64,000 nt of DNA from Planctomycetaceae bacterium. GTDB taxonomy: Bacteria > Planctomycetota > Planctomycetia > Planctomycetales > Planctomycetaceae. A program made the position numbers and the translations under genes. Shown piece after piece: positions 8,882 through 20,400 of this stretch. The stretch's first letter is position 1. The number at the start of each line of letters is the position of its first letter. Below the pieces are notes generated by a model that saw nothing but the letters and a program-made list of their open reading frames with translations, was not told where the DNA came from and did no database searches. The DNA is taken from NCBI GenBank assembly GCA_041398825.1, contig JAWKTX010000001.1, forward strand, positions 868,001 through 932,000, in the 5' to 3' direction.

Positions 8882-10278
8882 AGAAGATCCATTCATCGCA
8901 CCGCATGTCTGTCGTCGACGGTCGCAAAGGCGTGACCCTGGTGGAAGTTCTGATGTCGCTGATGATCATGAGCATCGGCGTCAGTGCCGTGGCCGTGCTC
9001 TTTCCGATATCGATGCTGCGAAGCCTTCGCGCGACTCAGATGACGAACGGTGCGATCCTCACGCACAGCGTGAACGCACTGCTGGATTTCCAGCCCCATC
9101 TGATTTTCGACCCTGATCACGACACTGACTTCGCAGAACATTTTCAGAACCGAGCCACGCGAAACTACATCGTGGATCCCGGTACGTTTTATACCCTGGC
9201 CGCTGACGGAAATGCACTAGCGACGGTGTTTGGGAACGATCCTACGGGCACGTTAACTCAGGGTTTTGTCCCTCGGTTCGGGGGCGGCCTTCAAACGCTG
9301 ACAGGTCGAACGGCTGAAGGCCCAGCGCCAACGGCTACTACAGCAGACCTGCAGGCATTGAAGCTTGCGGCACAGGCTTTGTCTGGCCAGGGCGATGGAT
9401 GGACGGAAATTCTTCAGGGGGTTCCTGATGCGGTGACAGCGACCGCTTTGACGATGCCTGCAGGCACCGACTTGTCAGCTGTGCCAACATCGCAGTTACT
9501 GATGCCGTTTTCCGGGACGGTTCCGCTGGTCCGGGACCCCGAGAACTTTCGCGTGCTGTTGTACGATGATACGGGCAAGTTCAGTCAGGCATTCCCTTTG
9601 ACGGGCGTTTCGGGACTGATCGTGACTGGTCCGAAGATCTGAATGGCAGTAATGGTCTGGATGCCGGGGAAGATTTTAATGGCAACGGCGTTCTTGATCT
9701 CGTGCTTTGCCCGTTGAGTTTTATACGAACAGGATCACTAATCCGCCCGTCGTTTCCCGGGTGGTGATTCAGGCTCGCAGAGTCTCTGATTTCAGCTGGA
9801 TGTTAACGGTTCGCCGACGTGGTGACGGCGGCTTTCTTCGAGAAAGTGCTGATATCGTCGTTCGGTTCGAGTGATGGTGCGGACACCAATAATGAACGAA
9901 TCTTCCCCGCAACCTTCATCCGCGGAAGTCAATTCGTGGGAGTGAAGGTTGGAGCTGATGGTGTGGAACCAAAAATTCGCAAAGGGAGATTCATTTTCGA
10001 TGGCGTCAACGCGCAGTGGTATCGGGTGCGCATGCAATGTGCAGGAGAAAAGTCTGCTGAGCCCATCGACTTCTTTCTGGGCCAGCTATGACTATCCTGG
10101 AGCTGGAGTCAGATGCTGTTGCCAGCGGCACGGCAGCGATGCGATGGATGCACCGGTGACCCCAGGCGACGCCGTTGGATGGCAGCGATATGTCGTCTAT
10201 GGCAGGTGCGATGTTTCCACCCGGAATCGTGGATGTTTACCCAGCTGGTTACCGTTCGTTTCCGAGACTGCTGATTAG
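8878..10278 (+). CDS. Prepilin-type pseudopilin, GspI/PilV-like, frame broken
   Basis: Starts at the ATGA overlap with the preceding gene. The signal is KGVTLVEVLMSLMIMSIGVS with Glu+5, followed by FPISMLRSLRATQMT, a PilV/GspI-like start. The frame is open for 254 codons, then leaves frame at about 9640: DLNGSNGLDAGEDFNGNG continues one base over, and later pieces (VKVGADGVEPKIRKG, AEPIDFF) are recovered in other frames. The DLNG...GEDFNGNG segment is a calcium-loop-like repeat seen in planctomycete pseudopilins. The end is placed at 10278; the last 30 codons are uncertain because two frames are both plausible there. Confidence 0.7.
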
Positions 10279-10306
10279 TTTGTCGGCCTTGTGTAGGACT
10301 GTCTTC

Positions 10307-12449
10307 ATGCACTCTTCAATGTGCCAGCAATCGGCTTATCGCCAGCCTGCATCCGTCGAGTAGACTCTGGTCGACAGGGTTTTACTCTGGTTGAAATGCT
10401 GGTCTCAGTTACGCTCGTCCTTTTGATGATGACGATGTTTGCCAGCATCTTTTCCATGGCAACAGACAGCGTCAGCAAGCAAGGATCGCTGAAAACGACC
10501 AGCGTGCCCGCACCGTTGTCAACATGCTGAAGTCGGACGTCGAAAACGCCGCTTCCGCAGAAGTTGTTCCGTACTACCCAGGTGAAGACTCCAACACATC
10601 AATCCCTGTGGGATCTTTTGGCAAACGCGGGGTTATCTGTATATCGAAAGTGCAACAATCCATCCTCAAGGTATCGTGACATCCCACCAGTTCGTGGTCA
10701 GTGCTGATCAACTTCAGCAGAACTCCGATCAGACGCCCTACTTTGGCGAGCCAAAATGTTGTACGATCAGTTGGCCGGGTGAATTCAATCGCTCGCTCCA
10801 GCATCGCTGCTTTATAACCCCAATCAACCGGATGCCGACGATGGAAGTATGTCGGTCAATCGGGATTGCTGCGTCAACCAGTGCCGAAGTTTCTTACTTC
10901 ATGCGTGGGGGGGCTTTGTATCGTCGAGTGATGTTGCTGCGAGATCCGCTGAATGTTTCCGGGTGACGAGCTTGCCGTTAATCCAACAAGCAATGTTGCG
11001 AATAATCCGTTCCTGCTGAACGAGGAGATCTGGATCCGCGGACGCTGGCAGACGGTCTGGTTTGTTGGCAGTCGGGAGCCATCACGCTGGCGAATTTTCA
11101 GTTGAGCGGTGGCACCAGAAGCCCCAGCCGCCTGGAATGTCACACAATCCAGCGACTTCTGGGCTCACTTTGATCTTTCTGCGGTCCCGCTTGGTGCTGA
11201 GTGGTGGAACAAGCCCTTCCACCGGTTGCACGCTGGTCAGGGGAGATCGATGCGATTCCAACGACATCGGGCTCACTTCGCTTGGAAACCCGGTGATACT
11301 TGTTGGGGATTCAATTTCTATACCGGGCAATCCCGCGAACACATCAACGGCTGCTGGCGGTTTATTTATTGGTCGATTCCTGCGAAGCCGAAACATCCGA
11401 CTGGCGATTTAACTGGCCCATGTCGGGTTCCCGAAGGAGCCGAATGCTTCGACCTTCACCGGAACATATCTGGTACAGGGAATCCCATGGATGTTGTGGG
11501 GACCCCGCTTCTGCACGAAGCCGAATGGAGTGTCCTCACAGTTTGATGGACTGGGGAACGCAGACATTGGTGGTTTGGGCCGAGGAGCGGTAATCGCTCT
11601 GTGGAAGACTTATTGCTGCCCAACGTTCACGAATTTCGAGTCGAGATCTGGGACGCACGTCTTAGGCGTACGTCGTCGCCGGTTGCAGCACAGTCAGTGG
11701 TACCAGGCCCGGAATCCGTTGGTGACTATCATATTCGTCGAAATCTGCAGGCCAACATTGGGGCAGAAATCGATTCGAATACGGTCCCCTGGCTCCGTAT
11801 ACACCGACAATACAAATCCGACCCAGCAACCTCACATTTTTGATACCTGGCACGGGATTTCGCGGCCGATTCCACGTTTGACAGGAATGGCGATACAGTC
11901 GCGCAGTTGCATGAGATTTCGCCACCGTACATCGCCTATCGATTTACTCCACCACTCCGCACCAAACGGTCCGACGCCTCCGCTGATTCCAAATCCTGCA
12001 GGATCGGAAATCAGCCGGGTTCAGATTTTCAATTCCAATCTGCCGCGTGACGAGAGACTGCAAAACCGCGGATATTGGACCGCCAACCAGTCTTACTCAG
12101 CTGCTAAGCGCGATTCGTCGGGCAATCAAACGTCTCCTGGCGACCTGGTATTTCCACAATGGAATGACTTGGGCTCGCCCGGCGATGAGATGTTTCAATA
12201 CAACGAGATACCGGAACCAAGTTTAATCTTGCGTATCGCTGTGTTACTTCTGGGACAACAGCTGGCGGCTCAACCGACTCGCTGGCCAACGACTCCGGGG
12301 CAACGTATCACCGATGGAACCGTCCAATGGGAAGCCGGTGGATAATCGTCGGCCGTTGAGCTCTATTCGGGTCACAATTCGGTTTTCAGAGACAGCAGCG
12401 AACAGATGCGACAGGTCACACAATTCTGTCGCTCACTGATGACGAATAG
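10307..12449 (+). CDS. GspJ-like prepilin protein, frame broken
   Basis: The type III signal QGFTLVEMLVSVTLVLLMMT with the following helix (SIFSMATDSVSKQ then AENDQRARTVVNMLKSDVEN in another frame) matches GspJ/PilW-like minor pseudopilins. The reading frame changes many times up to the end, where the pieces PVDNRRPLSSIRVTIRF, TASEQMRQVT and ILSLTDDE give the typical C-terminal strand (a beta-strand RxTIRF followed by RQVT) and a stop at 12447-12449. At about 700 codons it is far longer than proteobacterial GspJ, as usual for planctomycetes. The start is uncertain; ATGs at 10307 and 10319 need a frame correction to reach the signal. Confidence 0.65.
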
Positions 12450-12522
12450 CCGTCGATCGGCACTACTTCCTATCCGCAAACTCGTTCACGAGTTCCTCTC
12501 TGTTCTTACAGGGGCTGTGAAA

Positions 12523-15500
12523 ATGAAAACGCATTACAACAACGAATCGGCGGAGTCCGGACGAACGGCAGGGAGTCTACACTGATCATCGTGCTGGCAT
12601 TGCTGAGCATACTGGCGTTTCTGGGTATGGTGTTTTACACCATCCTCATCTGAACTGATTTCGTCGGAGTATTTCAACGAGTCGGCGAAGGATGTTGTCA
12701 GCAATCCCGGATGACCCGCTTCCGTTTGCGATGAAGCAACTGATTACGGGCCCTGAGGCTCGTGACAAGACCAGCATTTTGTACAGCCCGGTCACTCAGG
12801 AGCATCCGACAGCGCGTCATTCGCTGGTGACGAACATGGCTGGCAGCGATCTGGCTCCGTTTACCGGAAGTGGCGTCAGTCTGACTTATGTTGGTGGACT
12901 GCCGGTGGTTGACCAGAACTACGATGGAACAGCCGACACCTTTTCCCATCCGGCGCTTGTCCGCTGAACGTGGTCGACTCGCTGGCTGCACGGGGAAATG
13001 TGTCCAGTTGGACGACGCCAGTCAACGAGAACGCTTTCAGGCGGCTCGCAATTCTCTGCCGGAACCGGATGTGCCGTCGCCATATCCGGACCACAACAAT
13101 TTGTTTCTGGCCTACGTGGCACAGGCGATACGTGACAATGGACCAGGTGCGGCCAGTAACATTCTGCGGTATGAACGCGTTCCCGTCGCTATCCCAAGCT
13201 TCGTACGCCCTGCTCTGTTGAAATCAAGCACCTCAAACGGCACTGGTGGTAATAACGCGATCACGGACTTCGACTGGTACAGCAGTACTGCATCCGGAAT
13301 ACAGGACGCGTTTGATGCGTCCTCATGCAACACACATTGCCGGCTTCAATGCAGCAGGGACACCCGTTCGACGTTACCTGGATGCAAACAACACGGCAGA
13401 TGTTCCTGTGATTGCGTCCTTGCCCGGGGCAAGCGGGCCATTTCCTCTGCGGCCGGGACAAGGCGGAAACTCTGTCAATTTTGTAGCTTGGCTTGTGGAC
13501 AGACGCACCGATCGATACGGCCAACCCGCCGAACGTTTCCGATGGCATCCCGGGGCAGTTCTCCGGCACATTTGAACTTGACGTTGACAACGATGGAGAC
13601 GGTGTGAAGGAAGGGATCTGGATGGACCTGAATTACCCGTGGAGATTCGGTCAGACAACGTCCCATATATCACTCTGTTCTCATTCACCATTTACGATCT
13701 GGATTCTTTGATTGATTTGAATGTCCGCCTTAACATGTGCGATCCTCGCAATTCCGTTCTTTCGGCAAGCGTGGGATCGGGTAACCCTGATGGACACGCT
13801 GTCTGTCGTCGTCGAATCAGGGATTAGAGTCAACAGAGATCAATCCGACGTATGCTCTGATACCCGTCCAGAACCCTGATTCGGGTGTCGAATATACTGA
13901 TTGGTACGGGCCAATCCTGCTTCTCGGCTGGAGCAGGCGAATATGCAACTGATGTGGCTTCTGGCGGGCCGTGTTGATGACCCTAACTGATCTGCGGACG
14001 TTCTCGCCGGGAAATGGGGCGACGAGAATGCACTGCCGTACTTCTTTCAAAATAAGCGAATCGCAAGTTTGCCCCGCCTGGTTAGCGGCAATCTGTCGGC
14101 CTCGTCCTCCAACCCCATCAACTTCGGGGGTTACGAAGGTTTCGACGACAATCAGGACGTTTTCGAGGGATTGGCCAATTCCCAACGACCGGGGTTCGTC
14201 GAGGATTCGTTCATCCGGCTGGATATCGGTGGCGTTGGGTTGAGCTATGAGCTATTCGGGACTGCGGAACGCCGGTTCCTGATCCACGCTTCCCGATTAC
14301 AGTTCGTGACATCGTGACATCGCCGGAACAATGGCTGGGTTACAACTTACCTGGCCACCGGCGGTGGCTATTTCAGTACAAAGTATCTGGCGGGCCGAGA
14401 TGGTGTCTTCGGCAACGCGGACGACCTGATTACGAATGCAAGACTGGAATATGGCCCTGGATGATCCAGCGGAAGTGATCTTTGATATCGATTTTGCCCT
14501 GCGTCCCGATGATACGATTTACGGTCCGGGAGACATGGTTGAAGCTCATCTGACATCGACGGACATCGGTGCTGCTCAGACGCCGCCCGGTAACCGACTC
14601 TCAACGCTTGTACCGCACGCACTGGGGACAGGTTCGTCGATTAAGGATCGGTTTACGACTGTCACCAATCAGTTGCGTTACACGCCGTTTCCGCATCAGC
14701 TGGGTCCGAATCTGATCAGCGATGGTGGGACCGGCGATGGATGGTCCACGCTATTGGGAATGGTCGGCCGGACTCCGACGGTGATGGACTTCTGGAATTT
14801 CCACCACGGTTCGGTGCAGTCGCACCCTGCTCTGCCGAAGATCCGTATCGACCGGTCGTGCGCCTATTCCTGACAACAGAAGTCGGAGACCGCCGAGCAC
14901 TGCTGGGAAAACTTCTGCCGCTGAGCTTGAATCATCTTCTGGATCTGGACATGACCCCAAAATCAACACTGTGCCCCGGTTTCGTTCGTTGACCGAGCAC
15001 CGCTGGGCAAATAGACAGCGATTCCACCAGCACGTTTTCCACTCACAACCATTCCTGTGACGGGGAACTGCTGCTGGCGATGCGGCTCGGGCGAACTATC
15101 CTCCGAAAACTCTCGCAGATCGTGAATTCTGGCACGGCGTGATCGCCAACAGATGGCTCGCGATATTTACGTGCTGCTGTATACGCTTGGGAAGCCGCAG
15201 CTGACTGGAAGTAACGTTTTCAACTACACCGGTGACAAGCAACTCCGTACGAGCTCTTTACACAGACGATCAACTTCGCAGAATGGCCCAGTTTGCTGTG
15301 AGCATGGTGGATGCCATGGATCCGGATGAGGTGATTACGTTTGAACACGACAAGAACCTTTGGAGACGGATGGCAGCTTGATGACGATCCGTATACCGAG
15401 TTGGCCGGCGAAACGATGGGTGCATCCGGAATTTCGTCAAACGGTATGTACAACGAAGATTCACCAAACCGGGGTGTTGTTTACGGAGTGGAAGCTCGCA

Positions 15501-17614
15501 AGCAGCTCGCCTTTCAGAGCCGCTTGCCCTGTACAGTGAGCAGGTGGATCCGGGGGATGACCTGGTTGAAACCGTCTACAACGACGAGACCGCGACTCGA
15601 TTGATGCTTCAGCTTGAACTGAAGAACATGCTTCCATCCACGGTGCCACTCGCGCTGCCGGAAGTCGGGACCACCAACAAAGAATATGCGATCTGGCGAT
15701 TCCTTCGAGTGGATAGAGAAGGATCCAGCGGATCCGCAGGATGATACGCCAAACTACGAACTGAGCATCATGACGGGCAACGCAGACATCCCGGGAGGGG
15801 GAATGTTCACGATTGCAGTTGAGGAAAGGGGTTCGCCCAATGACACGAATCCGCTTGGGTTCGGGACAGCAGATCTGTACGTCGACCACGACAACGATAA
15901 CGCGTTCAGTTTGATTGCTCCGGACATCGGGGCTCAGACAGCGACCATTATTCCGGGAGATACCCCGACTCCGCAATGCAACCTGGATACGGTTCACACA
16001 ACGCATCAGAACCGATTCCTGGCGAACGGGACGGCCAGCGGCGGACAGTTCCTTCAGGGAGTGGTGGGATTCTTTTCCGCTGTTCCTCCGGTACCGAAGG
16101 ACTGGCGATGGTAACGATGACTATGGATTCACTGGGATTGGCCCATCCGGAGGTTTCGAAATCGTCCTGCAAAGGCGACTGAATCCGAACCTGCCGAACG
16201 TCCCTCTCTGGAGAATCCGTTTGTCGAAGTGGACAGAATTAAAGTTCCATTGCAGACTTCGTTGATGTCTCCGAATGACACCCACGACCGACCTGGACGC
16301 GATCGCGAGCATTGAACGTATTGAGCCCCTGGATTCCACACGGGCAACAACAAAATGACCATGCCGGCGTTACGGCGACGGACCGTCGACGAAAAACACA
16401 ATTGGTGTACACCAATGATGCCACGGCATCACAGAGCCGCAAGCGTATTCAATTTGTGGCAGCCTCATTTCGATCGGGATTTTGCTTCTCCGGCTGAGTT
16501 GCTTCAGGTGCCTGTCATCCCACCTCGCTTGCTGACAGCTCGACTGGAACGCATGCGTTATCCCGGTACCAGCAGGTCTTCCCCCAGTTTCTCACCAGCA
16601 CCTGTCAGCGGTACTCCCGATCCTAAATGGATTAGTTCGGCTGAATCGATGTTTATGGTTCCGGACTTTCCGGTGACCACGGGAACCGTCAACGACAATC
16701 GGTGTATCTGCCTGCTTCAGTTCAGAAGTACCAAGCCGACTCAATCGTATGCTTGGCAGTTATGTGAATTTGAAACGGACGCCGGGCAAGATGAATCTGA
16801 ACGGCATTCGGCATCCTGAAGTGTACGCCGGACTGCTGGATACTGTCCTGGCAGAATTGCCGCCGGAACGAAATCCGAATCTGCCGCTCAGCGGGACAAA
16901 TCCATTTGATAACGACAATCGCTATCTGCCGTACATGAACGACAATACGCCGGCATCCGCAACCATGACCATCAACGGTCCTGGTGGTCCCAACACCGTC
17001 GGTTTCAGAGACCGGTGGTTTGAACTGAGCGATGCAAAAGTGACGGCGTCGTTTCGTCTTATGATCCCTTGCAGGGCAGGCCAGACGGCGTTTTGGGTAC
17101 CGGGCACTCCTGCTGCGTCACTGTTCCAGCCGTTTGATACACACGCATGCAGTCTGTGGGAGCAGGGAATGGGGATAATGCCGTGGATCGCACCATCTTC
17201 AGAACCTCTGTTGAGGATGTATCTGATGGCAATAAACAACACCAATCGAAACTGGCTGGAAACAGGGACAGCGAACTATCATCAGGATCCGGATTCGGTC
17301 TCTGCAACAGCGAACGGAATGCAGCGTCACCATTTGCTTTCCAAGATCCTGAATAACACCACGACGACCAGTAATTGTTTTATCGTTTATGCGACGGTCG
17401 GTTACTGAAGCCTATGAAGACCCGAGCGGCCTATTCGAATTGGTGGTCGGCTTGACCTGGATGGCGACACCGTGACCAACGGCGTTTCGGACGACACGAC
17501 CACGGGCTGGGAACGACGGTCGATCTTCATTATCGATCGTACCGAGGCGTATACTGTTTGATCCGGCAAGTGGTAGCTCTGACCGCGCGCCGCCTGATCA
17601 ATACCGGGGGTTGA
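12523..17614 (+). CDS. Giant GspK-like pilus/secretion protein, frame broken
   Basis: Frame-corrected reading gives an N-terminal membrane anchor RESTLIIVLALLSILAFLG followed by SEYFNESAKDVVSNPDDPLP, then about 1600 residues of soluble sequence. The anchor is like that of GspK/PilX-type proteins, which lack Glu+5 and cap the pseudopilus. The extreme length (about 5.1 kb) is seen in planctomycete homologues. The C-terminus contains ERRSIFIIDRTEAY, the recurrent ending RR-FxIIDR of this group. Pieces such as DNDGDGVKEGIWMDL and DSDGDG-type loops recur along it. It is the last gene of the operon, 54 bases before a strong terminator. Start and stop are approximate because the frame changes many times. 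Confidence 0.6.
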
Positions 17615-17667
17615 CTCCGCATCCGGCGAAGGCCAAGTCATCGCGCCCGTCAGGTGGCAGGAATCGA

Positions 17668-17701
17668 AACCCTTCATTTCTTCGCGGAATGAAGGGTTTT
17701 T
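17668..17701 (+). terminator. Intrinsic terminator closing the pseudopilin operon
   Basis: A 12-bp perfect stem AAACCCTTCATT / AATGAAGGGTTT with a nine-base loop (17680-17688) is followed by a T-tract to 17701. It lies directly behind the GspK-like gene and ends the pilus/secretion operon. Its perfect stem inside the error-rich block shows that local sequence can still be correct. Confidence 0.85.
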
Positions 17702-17943
17702 AATGGGATGTCTGCATCCGGAATTAACGCGTGGGGGCTTGACGTTTGCAATGCTGATTGTCTGTTTCGCCCTGGAATTGGCAATTCTGCATTTGTCTGC
17801 TTGCCTGGAAACTGCGATTGTCGATGAGACAAAGCATCGGGTAACAATCGCGCTGATCTGATGCTAAGGCACGGCACCGTTGAGCTGATTGGGTTTCAGC
17901 CCGAGTGGTTTGGTTTGTCCCCGAATGCACCGGCCTGAAGATT

Positions 17944-19298
17944 ATGGCGTCATCGCCAACACAACGATTCACAGCCCTCGGCAGGCTGTCCCTTCGACGC
18001 AACCTGCGTGCGATGAATGTGGACGGGATTTCGTTCAGCATCATGGTTGGCATGAGCGAAACGTACCTCCCTGCATTTGTTCTGGCTCCGTGGATGGGCG
18101 AATTAACTGCTGCAATGATCGCGACGGTTCCCATTTTGCTGGGCAGTGGCCTTCAGCTGGTCAGCGCCATTGTTGCTGCGAGAATAGGATCTTACCGCCT
18201 TTGTCGTTGGGATGGCAACTCTGCAGGCCGTCAGCATGATTGCACTGCTGGTCATGGCCCTGGCATGAGAAATGTGGCTGCGTGGGCTGTTTATTCCTAC
18301 ACAATCTATTGGGCATCAGACCGCGACGGGTCCCGCCTGGAATACATGGGTCGAACAGATTGTACCTCATCAGATTCGCCCCGGTTTCTTCGCGATACGC
18401 AGTCGAATGTGTCATATTGGTGTTCTGACGGGATTAATCACTGGTGGACTGATTCTGCGGATGTCTGGTGGAAACCGACTACACCATCCGGATCTTTGCA
18501 ATCCTGTTCGGTATTGGTTCCATTGGGCGATTCATTTCTGCCTTGTCGCTTGGTCGACAGTCCGATGGACATGACACAACGAGGTTGGCGAACAGAATTT
18601 CGAACGGCCGCGAGACGGCGTGCGGACAATCGATCGATTGCAACGATGTTTCGGTCGCTTCGATATCCCGGTGACATCGGTCGATTCGTGTTCTTCCTGA
18701 TGGCAGTTCAGACTGCGGTTCATATTTCCGGCCGTACTTTACCCCCTTCATACGGAAGTCCATGAAGATGGATTGGGTCGAGTACATGCTGCTGTTGTCT
18801 CTGGGATTCGTCGGAAAGATGATCTCATTGCCGTGGGCAGCTCGAATTGCCAACCGTTTTGGAGCGGACCGGCTTCTGTGGATCGGTGGGTTCCTGGAAT
18901 TGTACCAATTAGTGCGTTCTGGATGCTGAATCAGTCGGTTTGGTTTCTTGGGTGCATCCAGACCGAGCGGCATGGTCTGGGGGTGTTACGAACTGGCCAT
19001 GTTGCTTCAGTTTTTCCGTCAAATCCCCAGTGATCGGCGGGTCGGCATATTAACTCTGTACAATCTGGGTAACTCAGCGGCGATGGTTCTTCTGGGGCAA
19101 TCTTTGGGGCATTCATCCTGGAAGTGGTTTGGCGGAACACGCGATGCCTACCTTTCCGTTTTTGTCGGTTCATCGCTGCTTCGGCTGGTTGCCATGTTCC
19201 CCATGCCGGGACGGCGTGTTGCGGTCCATTCTACTCGACTGGCCCCGAACAGCTGGATCAGTCGAACGGTTGCTGTTCGCCAATGGCTGGAACCATAG
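17944..19298 (+). CDS. Major facilitator superfamily transporter, frame broken
   Basis: The N-terminal piece (MASSPTQRFTALGRLSLRRN, then DGISFSIMVGMSETYLPAF and LTAAMIATVPILLGSGLQLV) shows the amphipathic start and first membrane helices of an MFS-like permease. Later hydrophobic segments in other frames (QAVSMIALLVMALA, GPAWNTWVEQIVP, RPGFFAIRSR, IRIFAILFGIGSIGRFISAL, LGFVGKMISLPWAARIA) continue the topology of about twelve helices. No substrate can be named. It follows the terminator of the pilus operon and precedes the glutathione peroxidase gene. The end at 19298 is the last open frame with hydrophobic sequence; the roughly 290 bases from there to 19590 hold nothing recognisable. Confidence 0.6.
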
Positions 19299-19590
19299 AA
19301 CGCCCCATTTCAGCGATTGATGAGTGTGACGATTCATCGCGCCCTGCAAATTCGCCCGCAGAAATGGACAGTGGCGAAACTTCCGTGCGCGGGCCCACAT
19401 AATGCTGCTGATGCCGGCATGACGGATGTGCGATTGCGACAGTCTGCTTGCCTTTGACGCAGCCCGGTAACAATACACCAGCATTGGTTCGCACCGTTGC
19501 CGATTTGGTTGTGTTCGGGCTTGTATACCTGGGAAGCTCGCTCGGTGCCGTGGGCCAGGCTGAACGTTTTTTCAATTCAGGGGAAGCTCA

Positions 19591-20149
19591 ATGAGGGTGC
19601 GACGCGCATTTTGTATGGGGTTGGCATTGACTCTGGCTGGCCTGTTTTCCGGGCGGGGAGCGATGGCTGCAGATTCGGTTCATGAATTTACTGAAATCTA
19701 TCGACGGCAAGCGGACGTCGATATGTCGCAGTACAAGGGTAAAGTACTGATGATCGTGAACGTCGCCAGCAAGTGCGGTGCGACGCCTCAGTACGAACAA
19801 CTCAGCGCTGAATGAGAAGTATGGAGAAAAGGGCCTCGTGGTTCTTGGGTTTCCGTGCAATCAGTTTGGTATGCAGGAGCCTGGAACCGCTGAAGAAATT
19901 AAATCCTTTTGTTCCAGTACTTACGATGTCACATTTCCCTTGTTCACCAAGATCAACGTCAAAGGTGATGATCAGGCCCCATTTACAAGTACCTGACCGT
20001 AAACATGCGGAAGATACGGCTGCTGTGGGCTGGAACTTTGGAGAGTTTATCGTCGGCAAGGATGGCAAGGTCGCTGGTCGATTCAAGACTCGCACATCTC
20101 CTGATGCACCTGCCGTTGTGAAATTGCTGAAAGTGAACTGGCGAAATAA
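19591..20149 (+). CDS. Secreted glutathione peroxidase-family protein, frame broken
   Basis: A glutathione peroxidase/thiol peroxidase with an N-terminal signal peptide (MRVRRAFCMGLALTLAGLFS...AMA). It would reduce peroxides in the periplasm using thioredoxin-like donors. Visible motifs are VNVASKCG with the catalytic Cys, LGFPCNQFGMQEPG with the second Cys, and WNFGEFIVGKDGKV with the conserved Trp-Asn. The active-site position is Cys, so it is not a selenoprotein; the UGA met at about 19813 is a frame error (ALNEKYG continues in the next frame). A final frame gives ...ELAK and a stop at 20147-20149. The length of about 185 residues fits the family. Confidence 0.8.
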
Positions 20150-20329
20150 CGTCTGGAAGCCCGTTGAAATACGGGACTAGGTCCAGCGGGAGACCTTGAG
20201 ACACGACGGTTGACTGCGGTGCAGCATGTCTGTTCCGATTTTTTAACGGGAGAGCAAACGGGCTGACTCAGAATTGGTACGTTTCTTCGCGAGTGTAATT
20301 GACGTGATTCAGTTGATATCATGGTCAGG

Positions 20330-20362
20330 AGCCCGGCGGCTTCCGTCGGGCTTCACTCTTTT
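20330..20362 (+). terminator. Probable intrinsic terminator behind the peroxidase gene
   Basis: A 10-bp stem AGCCCGGCGG / CCGTCGGGCT (one G-U pair) with a three-base loop (20340-20342) is followed by TCACTCTTTT. Placed between the peroxidase and the ABC-F gene. The T-tract is imperfect. Confidence 0.55.
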
Positions 20363-20400
20363 CCGGCAGAGCAGTTTTTCTTTTTGCTTCGATCATCCCT

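Noticed and set aside
19591..20149. In-frame UGA in the peroxidase gene as a selenocysteine codon
   Set aside because: The catalytic position (VNVASKCG) is an ordinary Cys codon upstream; the UGA is met only because of a one-base frame change before ALNEKYG, and no SECIS-like hairpin was seen.
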